Position numbers and translations under genes: made by a program. Shown in pieces: positions 7,783 through 15,751 of a stretch of 64,000 nucleotides of DNA. Origin of the DNA: Nitrospirota bacterium (GTDB lineage Bacteria; Nitrospirota; Nitrospiria; Nitrospirales; Nitrospiraceae); NCBI GenBank assembly GCA_040757595.1, contig JBFLWP010000003.1, forward strand, positions 102,773 to 166,772, written 5' to 3'. Each line of letters begins with the position of its first letter. The stretch's first letter is position 1. The notes beneath the pieces are model-generated. The model made no database searches. It was not told the origin of the DNA and saw only the letters and a list, made by a program, of their open reading frames with translations.

Positions 7783-8510
7783 CGGACAGGAAACGGCTGG
7801 ACGGGAAGGTCGCGATCGTCACGGGGAGCAGCAGCGGGATCGGCAAGGCCATCGCCCTGACCTTCGCGCGCGAGGGGGCCCGCGTGGTCGTGGCCGCCCG
7901 CCGGCCGGCGCTCTGCGAGCGGGTGGCGGCCCAGATCCGCGAGCGGGGCGGAGAGGCGCTCGCGGTGCAGACCGACGTGACGGACGAGGCGCAGGTGGAT
8001 CGGCTCGTCCGGGAGACCGTGAGCCGGTTCGGCCGGCTCGACATCCTCGTCAACAACGCCGGCATCGGCGGCGGGGGCCGTCTCGTCGAGACGAGCACCC
8101 AGGCCTTCGACGAGGTGCTCGACACCAACCTGCGGGGCACGTTCTTCTGCTGTCGGGCCGGCTTCCGGCAGATGATGACGCAGAAGACCGGGGGCACGAT
8201 CCTCAACATGTCCAGCGTCGCCGGGGTGCAGGCCTGGGCCGGGACCGGCACCTACAGCGCCTCCAAGCACGGGATCATGGCGCTCACGAAGGCGCTGGCC
8301 GACGAGGGAAGGCCGTACAGGATCAAAGTCAGCGCGATTTGCCCCGGCGGCGTGGCCGACGCACTGGTAGACGCTCCGCCCGAGGAGATCGAACGCAGCG
8401 AGCAGATCAGCCCCTACGACATCGCCGAGACCGCCGTGTATCTCGCGTCCCTGGGGCCCTACGCGGTCGTGCACCAGGTGATCGTGGACCGGCTGGGTGC
8501 GGACTGGTAG
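7779..8510 (+). CDS. SDR-family oxidoreductase, second of a tandem pair
   Basis: 243 residues with TGSSSGIG (cofactor loop), NNAG, a catalytic Ser (MSSVAG) and Y-S-A-S-K. This is a classical SDR. The GTG at 7779 overlaps the upstream stop and is preceded by GGGGGGAGG with 8 nt spacing. The C-terminus is shortened and unusual: the usual TGxxLxVDGG segment is replaced by HQVIVDRLGADW. The adjacent pair of SDRs suggests two steps of one pathway or a heteromeric enzyme; the substrate is unknown. Confidence 0.85.
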   Translation: MTDRKRLDGKVAIVTGSSSGIGKAIALTFAREGARVVVAARRPALCERVAAQIRERGGEALAVQTDVTDEAQVDRLVRETVSRFGRLDILVNNAGIGGGGRLVETSTQAFDEVLDTNLRGTFFCCRAGFRQMMTQKTGGTILNMSSVAGVQAWAGTGTYSASKHGIMALTKALADEGRPYRIKVSAICPGGVADALVDAPPEEIERSEQISPYDIAETAVYLASLGPYAVVHQVIVDRLGADW

Positions 8511-8519
8511 ATCGGGAGA

Positions 8520-8882
8520 TCAGTCGCAGCCGATGCGGCGCCCCGACACGATCAGCCCGTTGGGATCCGAGAAGAAGATGAGCTGACAGCTCACGTTCCC
8601 GCCGTACATCGGCAGCGTCCCGTAGTAGTCGGCCTGGCCCGGCATCCGGTCGATGGTGAAATCCCAGCCCATCTCGAGGTACCCGTCCTTCGATTCCTTC
8701 GGGTGCAGGTTGGGCGGCCCCAGCTCATAATAGAGGTCGCTCTTCTGCTTGCCGATCCAGCGGTTGATCACGTCGTCCCAGGTCTGATAGTTCCCGGTGA
8801 CGCCCGGCTGCATCTCGCTCGCGCAGCCGGCGATGACTAGCGCGAGCAGCAGGGCCAGCAGTCTCATCGTCCGTTCGCTCAT
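8520..8882 (-). CDS. Small lipoprotein (120 aa), unknown function
   Basis: Signal sequence RLLALLLALVIAGC with a clean lipobox (IAGC). The mature domain of about 98 residues (YQTWDDVINRWIGKQKSD..., DYYGTLPMYGGNVSCQLIFF) contains the pattern of small outer-membrane lipoproteins that begin with 'WIGKxxxDLxxxLGPP', a motif also seen in SmpA/BamE-like proteins. The ATG at 8882 has a GGAAGGAG at ideal spacing; a frame start at 8903 lacks this. It lies 25 nt downstream of the secreted protein gene at 8908-9225, so both form a two-gene operon. Confidence 0.75.
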   Translation of the reverse strand: MSERTMRLLALLLALVIAGCASEMQPGVTGNYQTWDDVINRWIGKQKSDLYYELGPPNLHPKESKDGYLEMGWDFTIDRMPGQADYYGTLPMYGGNVSCQLIFFSDPNGLIVSGRRIGCD

Positions 8883-8907
8883 CACGCGCTCCTTCCTTTT
8901 CATCCGC

Positions 8908-9225
8908 TTACGGAGCGGCCCAGAGGACCCGATTGTCCTTGTCCAGCAGGCGGAGGGCCTGTTTCTCGTCCGGCGAGAAGTAGAGGCGCCGGTTGCCCTC
9001 CCTCCCCGTCAGGACCAGACCGATCTCTCCGTTGGCGTCAAGCCCGAGCCCGGCCCTGGTGCGGCCGAACTTGTCCACCAGCAGGAACTCCTCCGCGTTC
9101 ACGACCTTGAAACGCTGCTGGGCCCAGGCCGGGTCGGTCGCCCAGAACCGGCCGGAGAGGGCGCCGCCGACGAGCCCGGCCAGCGCCGCGACCATGAGCA
9201 CCGTCGCAAACTGTTTCCGATCCAT
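8908..9225 (-). CDS. Small membrane-anchored or secreted protein (105 aa)
   Basis: N-terminal MDRKQFATVLMVAALAGLVGGAL forms a signal anchor. The remainder has the repeated pattern 'FxLVDxxGxxRAxLGLDxNGxxGLxLxDxxG..R', a beta-rich repeat seen in many uncharacterised exported proteins. GGGAGGAG precedes the ATG at 9225. The gene is first in a two-gene operon with the lipoprotein at 8520 and is divergent from the haem protein at 9366. No function known. Confidence 0.7.
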   Translation of the reverse strand: MDRKQFATVLMVAALAGLVGGALSGRFWATDPAWAQQRFKVVNAEEFLLVDKFGRTRAGLGLDANGEIGLVLTGREGNRRLYFSPDEKQALRLLDKDNRVLWAAP

Positions 9226-9290
9226 AGGTCCGCTCCTCCCGTCTGACTGTTCCCGCCCTTGTATCACGTTCCGCCTTGCGATGCGATCCC

Positions 9291-9320
9291 TTGTGTCCGT
9301 GAAATCCTTTGCAGTAAGAT
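9291..9320 (+). promoter_or_regulatory. Candidate sigma-70 promoter for the DUF3365 haem protein
   Basis: TTGTGT (9291-9296) and TAAGAT (9315-9320) are separated by 18 nt. Transcription would start near 9327, about 40 nt upstream of the ATG at 9366, which itself follows AGAGGAGGAG. The -35 is weak. Confidence 0.35.
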
Positions 9321-9365
9321 CGGCCACATTTTCTCGGGCTCATTGGGGGGAAAGAGGAGGAGCAC

Positions 9366-9917
9366 ATGCAACGGCGCAGCACCAAACGGGCGGCTCTGCT
9401 CGCGGGATTCCTCAGCCTCGTGTGGCTGGTTTCCTCCGTGCAGGCCGAGGAGTCCTACGAACTGGCCGCCAGGTACATCCTGGAGACGGTCAAGGCGTTC
9501 CGGGCTGCCTACGTCATCAACGTGGTCGAGCACGTGCGGGAGGGCGGGATCCTGCCCAACGAGGAGTGGGTCAAGAATTCCCACACCATTCCCCTGCCCG
9601 CCCAGTTCGTGAAGGCCGCCGCGGCGGACATCGAGGACTTCGAGATCGGCCTCATCGGTCTCACGCCGATCTACCGGAACAACCTCCCCCGGACCCAGGC
9701 GGAGGCCGATGCGCTCATGAAGATGGCAACCGACCGGACGAAGCGGGTCGTCACCTTCGTGGACGGGAAACAGTTCAAGGCCATGTCCGCGGACGTGGCG
9801 GTCGTCCAGTCCTGCGTGGACTGCCACAACGGCCACCCGAACAGCCCCTGGCGGAACTTCAAGAAGGGCGACGTCATGGGGGCGCTCGTGGTGCGGTTGA
9901 ACATGCAGAAGAAATAG
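9366..9917 (+). CDS. DUF3365 (Tll0287-like) periplasmic c-haem protein
   Basis: 183 residues with a signal peptide (LLAGFLSLVWLVSSVQA). The body matches the DUF3365/Tll0287-like domain, a PAS-like haem-binding sensor fold: FRAAYVINVVEHVREGG, then IPLPAQFVKAAAADIE. A covalent haem motif C-V-D-C-H lies near residue 155 within 'SCVDCHNGHPNSP', typical of this family. It probably binds one c-type haem in the periplasm and acts as a redox or gas sensor or electron carrier. No attached kinase or cyclase is present here. The next gene starts 6 nt downstream. Confidence 0.85.
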   Translation: MQRRSTKRAALLAGFLSLVWLVSSVQAEESYELAARYILETVKAFRAAYVINVVEHVREGGILPNEEWVKNSHTIPLPAQFVKAAAADIEDFEIGLIGLTPIYRNNLPRTQAEADALMKMATDRTKRVVTFVDGKQFKAMSADVAVVQSCVDCHNGHPNSPWRNFKKGDVMGALVVRLNMQKK

Positions 9918-9923
9918 CCCGCG

Positions 9924-10358
9924 ATGGCCCCGCCCTATCCGCGCAGCCCCACGGTCCGGCTCGGCGGCCTCGCGCACCTGGCTCGGTTCATCGATAAGGT
10001 TCGCCTGCGCCACGCGGGTCACATCCAGGACTACAACTTCCTCACGACCGGGTTCGACAAGCACCTGCTCGAGTTCCTGGACGTTGCGCCGCTGGCGATC
10101 GAGCAGCGCATTCTCGCTGGCGGCACCGACGAGGAGATCCTCGCCTGGGTGCGGGCGAACGGCCGGCCGCGGTCGGCGGACGAGGTTGCCCGCTGGAGCG
10201 ACCTGCTGCTGAGCAGCAAGCCCAAGGACGACGAAGCACGCCAGCGGTTCCAAGCCCGGCTGGCCGAGGTGGCCGCCAAGCGCGGAACGACGGTCGAGCG
10301 ACTGCCGAAGGTCAGCACCTGGGCGGAAGCCATTGATCTGGACGAGGATCGACTCTAG
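9924..10358 (+). CDS. DUF5069 domain protein (144 aa)
   Basis: The start 'YPRSPTVRLGGLAHLARFIDKVRLRHAG' matches the DUF5069 signature (PRSP, LGG, HLxRxIDKxR). Members are small cytosolic proteins of unknown function. It sits 6 nt after the haem protein and is probably in the same transcript. Its TAG stop shares the palindrome CTAG (10355-10358) with the stop of the convergent DUF2726 gene. Confidence 0.8.
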   Translation: MAPPYPRSPTVRLGGLAHLARFIDKVRLRHAGHIQDYNFLTTGFDKHLLEFLDVAPLAIEQRILAGGTDEEILAWVRANGRPRSADEVARWSDLLLSSKPKDDEARQRFQARLAEVAAKRGTTVERLPKVSTWAEAIDLDEDRL

Positions 10359-10885
10359 CCTTCTTCAGCCGTGCCCAGGAGTTCCGCCAGCGCCGGGACC
10401 GTATAGGCCATCCTGGCGTCGAGCCGGACCAATTCGAGCCCCGCCTTCTGCAAGATCCCCTCGACCAGCCGGTCCCGCTCGCGCTTCTGCGGCGTGGTCC
10501 GAGTCTGATCGTCCAGCTCCACCACCTTGGCCACCGTCAACGTTCCCGGATGGAGGAGGAGAAAGTCCACGCGCTTGAGCGCGATCCGGTTCAGAAAGGC
10601 CGTCCGCGTCGCCCGATCGCTCCCCCCGATGTCCACGAGACACCAGAGCGGCACCTGGGCGAAGACCAGGTACTGGTCCTGCACGGCCAGCCGCAGGAGG
10701 TTGTAAAAGGACGCCTCGGTCTCGGTCAGCACCGGCTGGGCTTGGAGGATCAACCCCTCGGGCACCGGCGGCTGGATCGCCTGGGCCCGGTCGGTGGGAG
10801 CCGTCTGCTGGCGGCGACCCAGACGCAGCACGAGCAGGAGCGCGAGCCCCAACCCGCCCAGGACCAGGAGGGCCGTTTCGGTCAT
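10355..10885 (-). CDS. DUF2726 domain protein with N-terminal membrane anchor (176 aa)
   Basis: The N-terminal helix (ALLVLGGLGLALLLVLRLG) anchors a cytosolic DUF2726 domain. The domain shows LTETEASFYNLLRLAV, then DFLLLHPGTLTVAKVVELDD and 'RDRLVEGILQKAGLELVRLDA', which is the restriction-endonuclease-like core (D...E-x-D). Such domains are predicted nucleases or nucleic-acid binding modules. The ATG at 10885 lies 4 nt after the anmK stop, indicating a two-gene operon. Confidence 0.78.
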   Translation of the reverse strand: MTETALLVLGGLGLALLLVLRLGRRQQTAPTDRAQAIQPPVPEGLILQAQPVLTETEASFYNLLRLAVQDQYLVFAQVPLWCLVDIGGSDRATRTAFLNRIALKRVDFLLLHPGTLTVAKVVELDDQTRTTPQKRERDRLVEGILQKAGLELVRLDARMAYTVPALAELLGTAEEG

Positions 10886-10889
10886 GCCG

Positions 10890-12062
10890 TCACCGCCGTG
10901 TCCCGGTTCGGACCCGGCTCCCCGGCACGATCTTGCCCAGGACCACCGGGTGGGACGCACCCGTCACGGAGGGCACGTTGGTGCCTTCGCCCTGCATGGC
11001 CTGGTAGGCCAGCACGGCGAACGCCGCCGATTCGAAGGCCTTGCTCGACCAGCCCAGGTCTTCGAAGGTGCGGACCGGGGTCGGCGCGAAGACGCTGCCC
11101 AGGTCCCGCATGAGCGATCGGTTGCGGACGCCGCCTCCTCCGACCACTACCTCGTCAATCGTTCCCTTCAGCCACCGCCTCGCCCCGCCGATCGCCGCGG
11201 CGGTCAGCAACGTGCAGGTCGCCATGACGTCCTCCGGGGCGAGCTTGCGCCGGCGCATGTGGGACAGGACCCGCGCCAGGAACGGCTCTCCGAACTCCTC
11301 CCTCCCGGTCGTCTTGGGGGGGCGGCGCGTGAAGAAGGGGTGGGCCAGCAGCTCGGCCAGCAGCAGCGGGTCCACCGCTCCCCTCGCGGCGATCCGTCCG
11401 TTCCGGTCCATGGCCAACCGGCCGCGGGTCAGACGGTGCGCCAGTGCGTCCAGCACCATGTTGCCCGGTCCCGTGTCGAAGGCGCGGATCGAGTCCAGAT
11501 CGCCGCCGGCCGGCAGGTAGGTGACGTTGCCGATCCCGCCCAGGTTCGCGATCAGGCGCGAGACGCGGGCGTTCCGGAACAGGAGGTGGTGGACGTAGGG
11601 GGTCAGCGGCGCTCCCTCCCCGCCGGCGGCCAGGTCGCGGGGCCGGAAGTCGGCCACGGTGGTGATGCCGGTCCGTTCGGCGATGATGCAGGGCTCCGCG
11701 ATCTGCAGGGTGGAGCGGATGAGCCCGAGGCCCGGCTCACGGACCGGTTGGGGACGGTGGTGGACCGTCTGGCCGTGGGAGCCGATCAAGTCCACGTCCG
11801 ACGGACGCAGCCCGGCCCGTTCGATGACCTTCAGGGCGCCCCTGGCGAACCACTCGCCCAGGACCGCGTTGAGGTGGCAGATCTCGGCAACCGTGCCGTG
11901 GCTCGCGGCGTCCAGGATCCGCCGGCGAAGCCGGGGCGGGTACGGGGTGGGCGCGAAGGCGCGCAGCCGGACCCGGAGCCCGCGGGCGGCGGGAGCGATC
12001 GAGACGAGCGCGGCGTCCACTCCGTCCCCCGAGGTGCCCGACATCAAGCCGACGACGTTCAC
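10890..12062 (-). CDS. anmK: Anhydro-N-acetylmuramic acid kinase
   Basis: 390 residues. The N-terminal GLMSGTSGDGVDAAL is the diagnostic ATP-binding motif of AnmK, and SHGQTVHH, FDTGPGNMVLDAL and VVVGGGGVRNRSLM follow in family order. The enzyme phosphorylates and opens 1,6-anhydroMurNAc to MurNAc-6-phosphate during cell-wall recycling in the cytoplasm. The GTG at 12062 is the family-consistent start (VVGLMSGTS). A single-arm heptad repeat lies directly upstream. It is followed after 4 nt by the DUF2726 gene. Confidence 0.93.
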   Translation of the reverse strand: MNVVGLMSGTSGDGVDAALVSIAPAARGLRVRLRAFAPTPYPPRLRRRILDAASHGTVAEICHLNAVLGEWFARGALKVIERAGLRPSDVDLIGSHGQTVHHRPQPVREPGLGLIRSTLQIAEPCIIAERTGITTVADFRPRDLAAGGEGAPLTPYVHHLLFRNARVSRLIANLGGIGNVTYLPAGGDLDSIRAFDTGPGNMVLDALAHRLTRGRLAMDRNGRIAARGAVDPLLLAELLAHPFFTRRPPKTTGREEFGEPFLARVLSHMRRRKLAPEDVMATCTLLTAAAIGGARRWLKGTIDEVVVGGGGVRNRSLMRDLGSVFAPTPVRTFEDLGWSSKAFESAAFAVLAYQAMQGEGTNVPSVTGASHPVVLGKIVPGSRVRTGTRR

Positions 12063-12077
12063 GCCTGCTTTTCCCTA

Positions 12078-12112
12078 TTCACGAATGACGAATCGCGAGT
12101 GACGACAGACGA
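12078..12112. repeat. Heptad element H1 (single arm)
   Basis: Five consecutive 7-nt units read on the plus strand as TTCACGA, ATGACGA, ATCGCGA, GTGACGA, CAGACGA (minus strand TCGTxxx). The element starts 15 nt upstream of the anmK start. No matching inverted arm is visible. Confidence 0.7.
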
Positions 12113-12231
12113 TCCTTACAGAACGCGGGCTACGCTAGCCGATGTCTCGTGAGCGGTCAAGGGAAAGCTCGGCCCGGGAGCGCTCCAAGAAGCTGCTGGT
12201 TGGAGCCCGGGTCGGGGCCGGCGGCCGCCGG

Positions 12232-13488
12232 TCAGAGATTCTCGCGAGGGGTTGCCGAGCGGAGCACTTCTCGAATGGCGTTCGCGTCGAGGCGCAGCAC
12301 TTCCGAAACCGAGAGGTTGGCGATGTCGGCCGACTTTGGCGCTCGCTCGTGGTCCGGCAGGTCGAGGACGCGCGAGTAGGTCCTGGGAATGAGGTGCTCC
12401 CCGTTCCCGGACGGCCTCCTGATCCCGTAGGTCACGTGCTCGAGGATTTGGGAGGGCAACGAGCTGAGGAAGTGCTTGGTGGCCCAGATGGCGCCGTCCC
12501 GGGCCTGGCCCGAGAGCCGCGCCGTGATGTTGACGGTGTCGCCGAGCGCGGTGAATTCCGGCGTCGGCAGGGTCGGCAGGTAGCCGAACCATTCCCGGCC
12601 TTCGTGGAGCCCGATGTTGAGGACCAGGTCGTTCAGCCAATGCTTTTTGACCTTCCAGGACGCGCTGATCTCCTGCATGATCTGCCGGATCGAGTCGGCG
12701 CAGAGGAGGGCGTTCACGATGTGGGCATAAGCGCTGTCGTGCCGCGCCAGAAAATAGCGCACCACCCCGTCTCCGACGTGCTTTCCGGAGGCGCCGCCGT
12801 GGTCGCGGAACGGCTGCTCCAGCCGCGACCACATTTCGGTGATCAGCTCGAAATATTCCTCCGGAGGCAGGTCCGCGCAAATTTTTACGGAATTCTGAAG
12901 GTCGGCCACTAGAACCGCCATCGACTTCATGGCGGGCAGCTTGTTCATCAGGAGGTCGGAGATGACGTTCTGGCGTCCGGTCAGCAGATCCAGCATGGGG
13001 GACAGATTCAGGGCGGCGGGAATCCAGATGACGAGGATCCCCTCCCGGAAGATCGCGGCGACGCGATGGTGCCGGTCGAACGGGGACTTCCGGAAGCGCA
13101 CCGACTCTTCCCGATAATCAATCGCCGGCAGAGCGGGGAACTCTTGAGGCCAGACCTGCTGCAGCCATTCCACGACCTGGCTCCCGAGCGGCACGAGCAT
13201 CGGGTTCTTCGTCGGAGGCGGGATGTCGCCTTGCACCAGCGGCAGGTGGCTCTTGACGAAGCTCTCGAAGTCTCCGACCAGCTCGATGGCTTCGGTCGTG
13301 AAGAGCAGCTTGAAGAAATGCCGCTCCTCGATTTGGGCGATCTTGCGGACGGGGCGTCCGAAGATCATCTCCTCGGCTTGGGCGTTGAGCCATTCAATGT
13401 CCCAGTTCCGGCTAACCATGTACGCCGGATACGCGATCTGGGTGATCACGCGCGGGATCTGGGGTTGAATGTCGGCTTTCGTCGTCAT
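12232..13488 (-). CDS. Class III adenylate/guanylate cyclase domain protein with N-terminal PAS-like region
   Basis: 418 residues. Residues 10-60 (ITQIAYPAYMVSRNWDIEWLNAQAEEM) look like a PAS sensor. The C-terminal part from about 195 has the class III cyclase fold: MAVLVADLQNSV (first metal-binding region), GKHVGDGVVRYF (second metal Asp) and FTALGDTVNITARLSG (GDTVNxAARL motif). The usual 'DIVGFT' is altered to DLQNSV and the Thr/Ser positions differ, so catalysis and nucleotide specificity are uncertain. No membrane segment is evident. It is monocistronic, with 217 nt upstream before the divergent zinc-binding protein gene. Confidence 0.8.
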   Translation of the reverse strand: MTTKADIQPQIPRVITQIAYPAYMVSRNWDIEWLNAQAEEMIFGRPVRKIAQIEERHFFKLLFTTEAIELVGDFESFVKSHLPLVQGDIPPPTKNPMLVPLGSQVVEWLQQVWPQEFPALPAIDYREESVRFRKSPFDRHHRVAAIFREGILVIWIPAALNLSPMLDLLTGRQNVISDLLMNKLPAMKSMAVLVADLQNSVKICADLPPEEYFELITEMWSRLEQPFRDHGGASGKHVGDGVVRYFLARHDSAYAHIVNALLCADSIRQIMQEISASWKVKKHWLNDLVLNIGLHEGREWFGYLPTLPTPEFTALGDTVNITARLSGQARDGAIWATKHFLSSLPSQILEHVTYGIRRPSGNGEHLIPRTYSRVLDLPDHERAPKSADIANLSVSEVLRLDANAIREVLRSATPRENL

Positions 13489-13705
13489 CCGTTTACCTTG
13501 CTCGCGGCCTTGGAGGGGCCTCTCCGGCGGTTCTTGCCTGCATCCCCTCTGCCTCTGCTGAGGCAGCGTGACTCAGTGAAATCACAGTCTACGTAAATTG
13601 TCAAACATAAACGCGAATTCGACATGGCGCGTGCGGCGTCGCTCGTCGCGCCGCGGCTGTTCCGACGCGTTGACTTTCGCCGGATGCGATGCTACGGTCC
13701 CGCGC
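13489..13705. other. Divergent intergenic region (cyclase / zinc transporter)
   Basis: 217 nt between divergent genes. A TTGACA reads on the minus strand at 13604-13599, but the hexamer 17 nt further on (TTTCAC) is a poor -10. I see no clear Zur-type palindrome upstream of the zinc-binding protein. Confidence 0.4.
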
Positions 13706-14623
13706 ATGCTTCGGAGGCTCCTGGCGTGCGCCCTCGCGATCAGCGCGGCGGCCGCGTCCTTCCTGCTCGCTCCACCGACATCGGCTTCCGCTGCGGAACC
13801 GGTCCGCGTGGTCGTCACGATCCCGGTTTTGAAGGATCTGGCGGAACGGATCGGGGGGCCGCACGTGCGCGCCACCTCGCTCCTGACCGGCCTGGAGAGC
13901 GAGCACAGTTACTCCCCCAGGCCCAGCGACCTGGTCGCGGTGCGGAAGGCGCGGGTCCTCCTCGAGATCGGCCTCGGGCTGGAGGTCTGGGTCTCTTCGC
14001 TGGTCCAGAACTCCGGAAACCCCGCGCTCCTCGTCGTCACGACCTCGCAGGGCATCGAACCGGTGCGTGAGCCGGCCGGACACACGGGCGGCGGGCACGA
14101 GCATCAGGCCGGCAACCCGCACGTGTGGCTGGACCCGGAAAACGTCAAGGTCATGGTGCGGCACATCGCCGAGGCTTTCGGCACGGTGGATCCGGCGCAC
14201 GCGGCGGATTACCGGGCCAACCAGGCGGCCTACCTGCGCCAGCTCGATGCCCTGGAAGCGGAGCTGTCGGCGCGGCTCGCGCGTCTTCCGGACCGGCGCA
14301 TCGTCGTGCACCATCCGGCCTGGCCCTACTTCGCCCGGCGGTTCGGGTTCCTGGTCGTGGGAGAGATCGTGAGCCAGGCGGGATCGGAGCCGTCGGCTCA
14401 TCACATTCAGGAGCTCATCGCGGGTATTCGAAAGGAGCGGATCCGGGTCGTGGTCTCCGAGCCCCAGTTGAACCAGAAGATTCCGCAGATGCTGGCGCGC
14501 GAGACCGGCGCCCGCGTCGTGGTCTTGACGCCGCTCCCCGGGGCGGTGCCCGGCACCGAGACCTATCTGGACCTCCTGCGGTACAACGTCCGGCAGCTTG
14601 CACTGGCCCTCGAAGCCTCGTAG
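13706..14623 (+). CDS. znuA: Zinc/manganese ABC transporter substrate-binding protein (ZnuA-like)
   Basis: 305 residues with a signal peptide (LLACALAISAAAASFLLA). It belongs to the SBP_bac_9/TroA cluster A-I family. Candidate metal ligands sit in the usual order: His in SEHSYSPRPSD, His in NPHVWLDPEN, His in VVHHPAW and an acidic residue in the C-terminal VVSEPQ segment. A short His-rich loop (HTGGGHEHQ, about residue 125) precedes the second ligand, as in zinc-specific ZnuA. It delivers metal in the periplasm to the permease encoded downstream. Start ATG at 13706; the longer frame would add an implausible N-terminus. Zn versus Mn cannot be decided from sequence alone. Confidence 0.88.
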   Translation: MLRRLLACALAISAAAASFLLAPPTSASAAEPVRVVVTIPVLKDLAERIGGPHVRATSLLTGLESEHSYSPRPSDLVAVRKARVLLEIGLGLEVWVSSLVQNSGNPALLVVTTSQGIEPVREPAGHTGGGHEHQAGNPHVWLDPENVKVMVRHIAEAFGTVDPAHAADYRANQAAYLRQLDALEAELSARLARLPDRRIVVHHPAWPYFARRFGFLVVGEIVSQAGSEPSAHHIQELIAGIRKERIRVVVSEPQLNQKIPQMLARETGARVVVLTPLPGAVPGTETYLDLLRYNVRQLALALEAS

Positions 14624-14628
14624 GCTAT

Positions 14629-14752
14629 CAGGATGTTGAAACAGTCCTCCAGCTTTGTTCTCGCATCGCTCAAAGCCTCAACGTACAGCGAAGAGTACGC
14701 CTCGGCTTCTCGCTCGCTGCGGCCTCGCTGGACGGCCTGTTTGAACATCCTG
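14629..14752. repeat. 124-nt imperfect palindromic intergenic element
   Basis: The ends CAGGATGTTGAAACAG (14629-14644) and CTGTTTGAACATCCTG (14737-14752) are inverted repeats with one mismatch. The next blocks (CCTCCAGC / GCTGGACGG) and inner parts also pair, and CGTAC/GTACG closes the centre, so the whole segment can fold as one long hairpin. It contains no gene. It lies between znuA and znuC, 6 nt after the znuA stop. It resembles MITE/REP-like elements; I recall similar palindromes in Nitrospira genomes but cannot verify that here. Confidence 0.75.
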
Positions 14753-14875
14753 GGTGTCCGAGAACTCCACGGCTGGCTTTGACGGTTACATTTTTGAGCA
14801 TCAGCGGAGTTCTTTAGCAGCCAACTAGACGGAATCAACGGCACCGACCGAAACGCCGCCGCGGAGCTGCATTCC

Positions 14876-15655
14876 ATGGGCAATACGATCATCCGGTTCT
14901 CGCACGCGACCTTCGGGTTCCCCGGCGTCGTCGCCCTGCAGGACATCTCGCTGGAGATCGGCGAGGGGGAGTTCGTCGGGGTCATCGGCCCGAACGGGTC
15001 CGGGAAGACGACCCTCTGCCGGGCGGTGCTGGGGCTCATGCCCCCGCTGGAGGGAAGCCTCCAGATCTTCGACTGCGCCTGCGAGGAGCTACGGTGCCAT
15101 CACCGCGCGCGCATCGGATACCTCCCGCAGAAGGGGACGCTGGACCGGAACTTCCCGATCACGGTCCTGGAGGCCGTCATGATGGGCCGGTACGGCGCGC
15201 TCGGGCTCCTGCGGCGGCCGGGCCGGCGCGACCGTGAGATCGCCCTGGAGGCCCTGAGCAACGTGGGCATGCAGGACCATCGCAACAGCGCGCTCGGCCA
15301 CCTATCCGGGGGGCAGCAGCAGCGGGTCCTGATCGCGCGGGCGCTGGCGCAGCAGCCGCAGGTCCTGCTGCTGGACGAGCCGACCACCGGGCTCGACATC
15401 ACCACGCAGCACGGGGTGCTGGACCTGGTCCGTCGCCTGCACCGGGACCTCACGTTGACGGTCCTGCTGATCACGCACGACATCAACATGATCCGCGACC
15501 ACGTGGACCGGCTCGTGTTGTTGAAGACCCGCCTCTACGCGGCCGGGCTCCCGGAGGAGGTGCTCCGGCCCGAGGTGCTCCGCCAGGTCTACGGCAAGGA
15601 CCTCGTAATCACCGAAAAGGACCTGATCATCGTCGAGGACTATCACCACCATTGA
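14876..15655 (+). CDS. znuC: Metal ABC transporter ATP-binding protein (ZnuC-like)
   Basis: 259 residues with a complete ABC ATPase motif set: Walker A GPNGSGKTT (about residue 41), signature LSGGQQQR (about 143), Walker B LLLDEPTTGLD and the H-loop ITHD. Sequence style (GYLPQKGTLDRNFPITVLEAVMMG) matches manganese/zinc transporter ATPases. A His-His-His tail ends the protein. It energises metal import with the adjacent ZnuA and permease. The gap to znuA holds the 124-nt palindrome plus an AGAACTCC/GGAGTTCT inverted pair (14761-14768, 14806-14813). Confidence 0.9.
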   Translation: MGNTIIRFSHATFGFPGVVALQDISLEIGEGEFVGVIGPNGSGKTTLCRAVLGLMPPLEGSLQIFDCACEELRCHHRARIGYLPQKGTLDRNFPITVLEAVMMGRYGALGLLRRPGRRDREIALEALSNVGMQDHRNSALGHLSGGQQQRVLIARALAQQPQVLLLDEPTTGLDITTQHGVLDLVRRLHRDLTLTVLLITHDINMIRDHVDRLVLLKTRLYAAGLPEEVLRPEVLRQVYGKDLVITEKDLIIVEDYHHH

Positions 15656-15658
15656 TTC

Positions 15659-15742
15659 CGTGAAACGTGAGGGGTGAGACGTGAGGGCTTTCAATGCCAG
15701 GTCGGTTTCCTGCGTCTCACGTTTCACGTCTCACGTCTGACG
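15659..15742. repeat. Heptad palindromic element H2 (CGTGARA type)
   Basis: Left arm 15659-15686 has four units: CGTGAAA, CGTGAGG, GGTGAGA, CGTGAGG. Right arm 15715-15742 has four inverted units: TCTCACG, TTTCACG, TCTCACG, TCTGACG. The loop is 28 nt. The left arm begins 3 nt after the znuC stop and the right arm ends 9 nt before the permease start. Confidence 0.9.
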
Positions 15743-15751
15743 CGGCGTTCC

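Noticed and set aside
10794..12152. 452-residue plus-strand frame opposite anmK
   Set aside because: AnmK on the minus strand has full motif support; this frame has shadow-type composition.
13574..13604. Minus-strand promoter for the cyclase gene
   Set aside because: The TTGACA is perfect, but the hexamer at 17 nt (TTTCAC) is too poor to list as a promoter.
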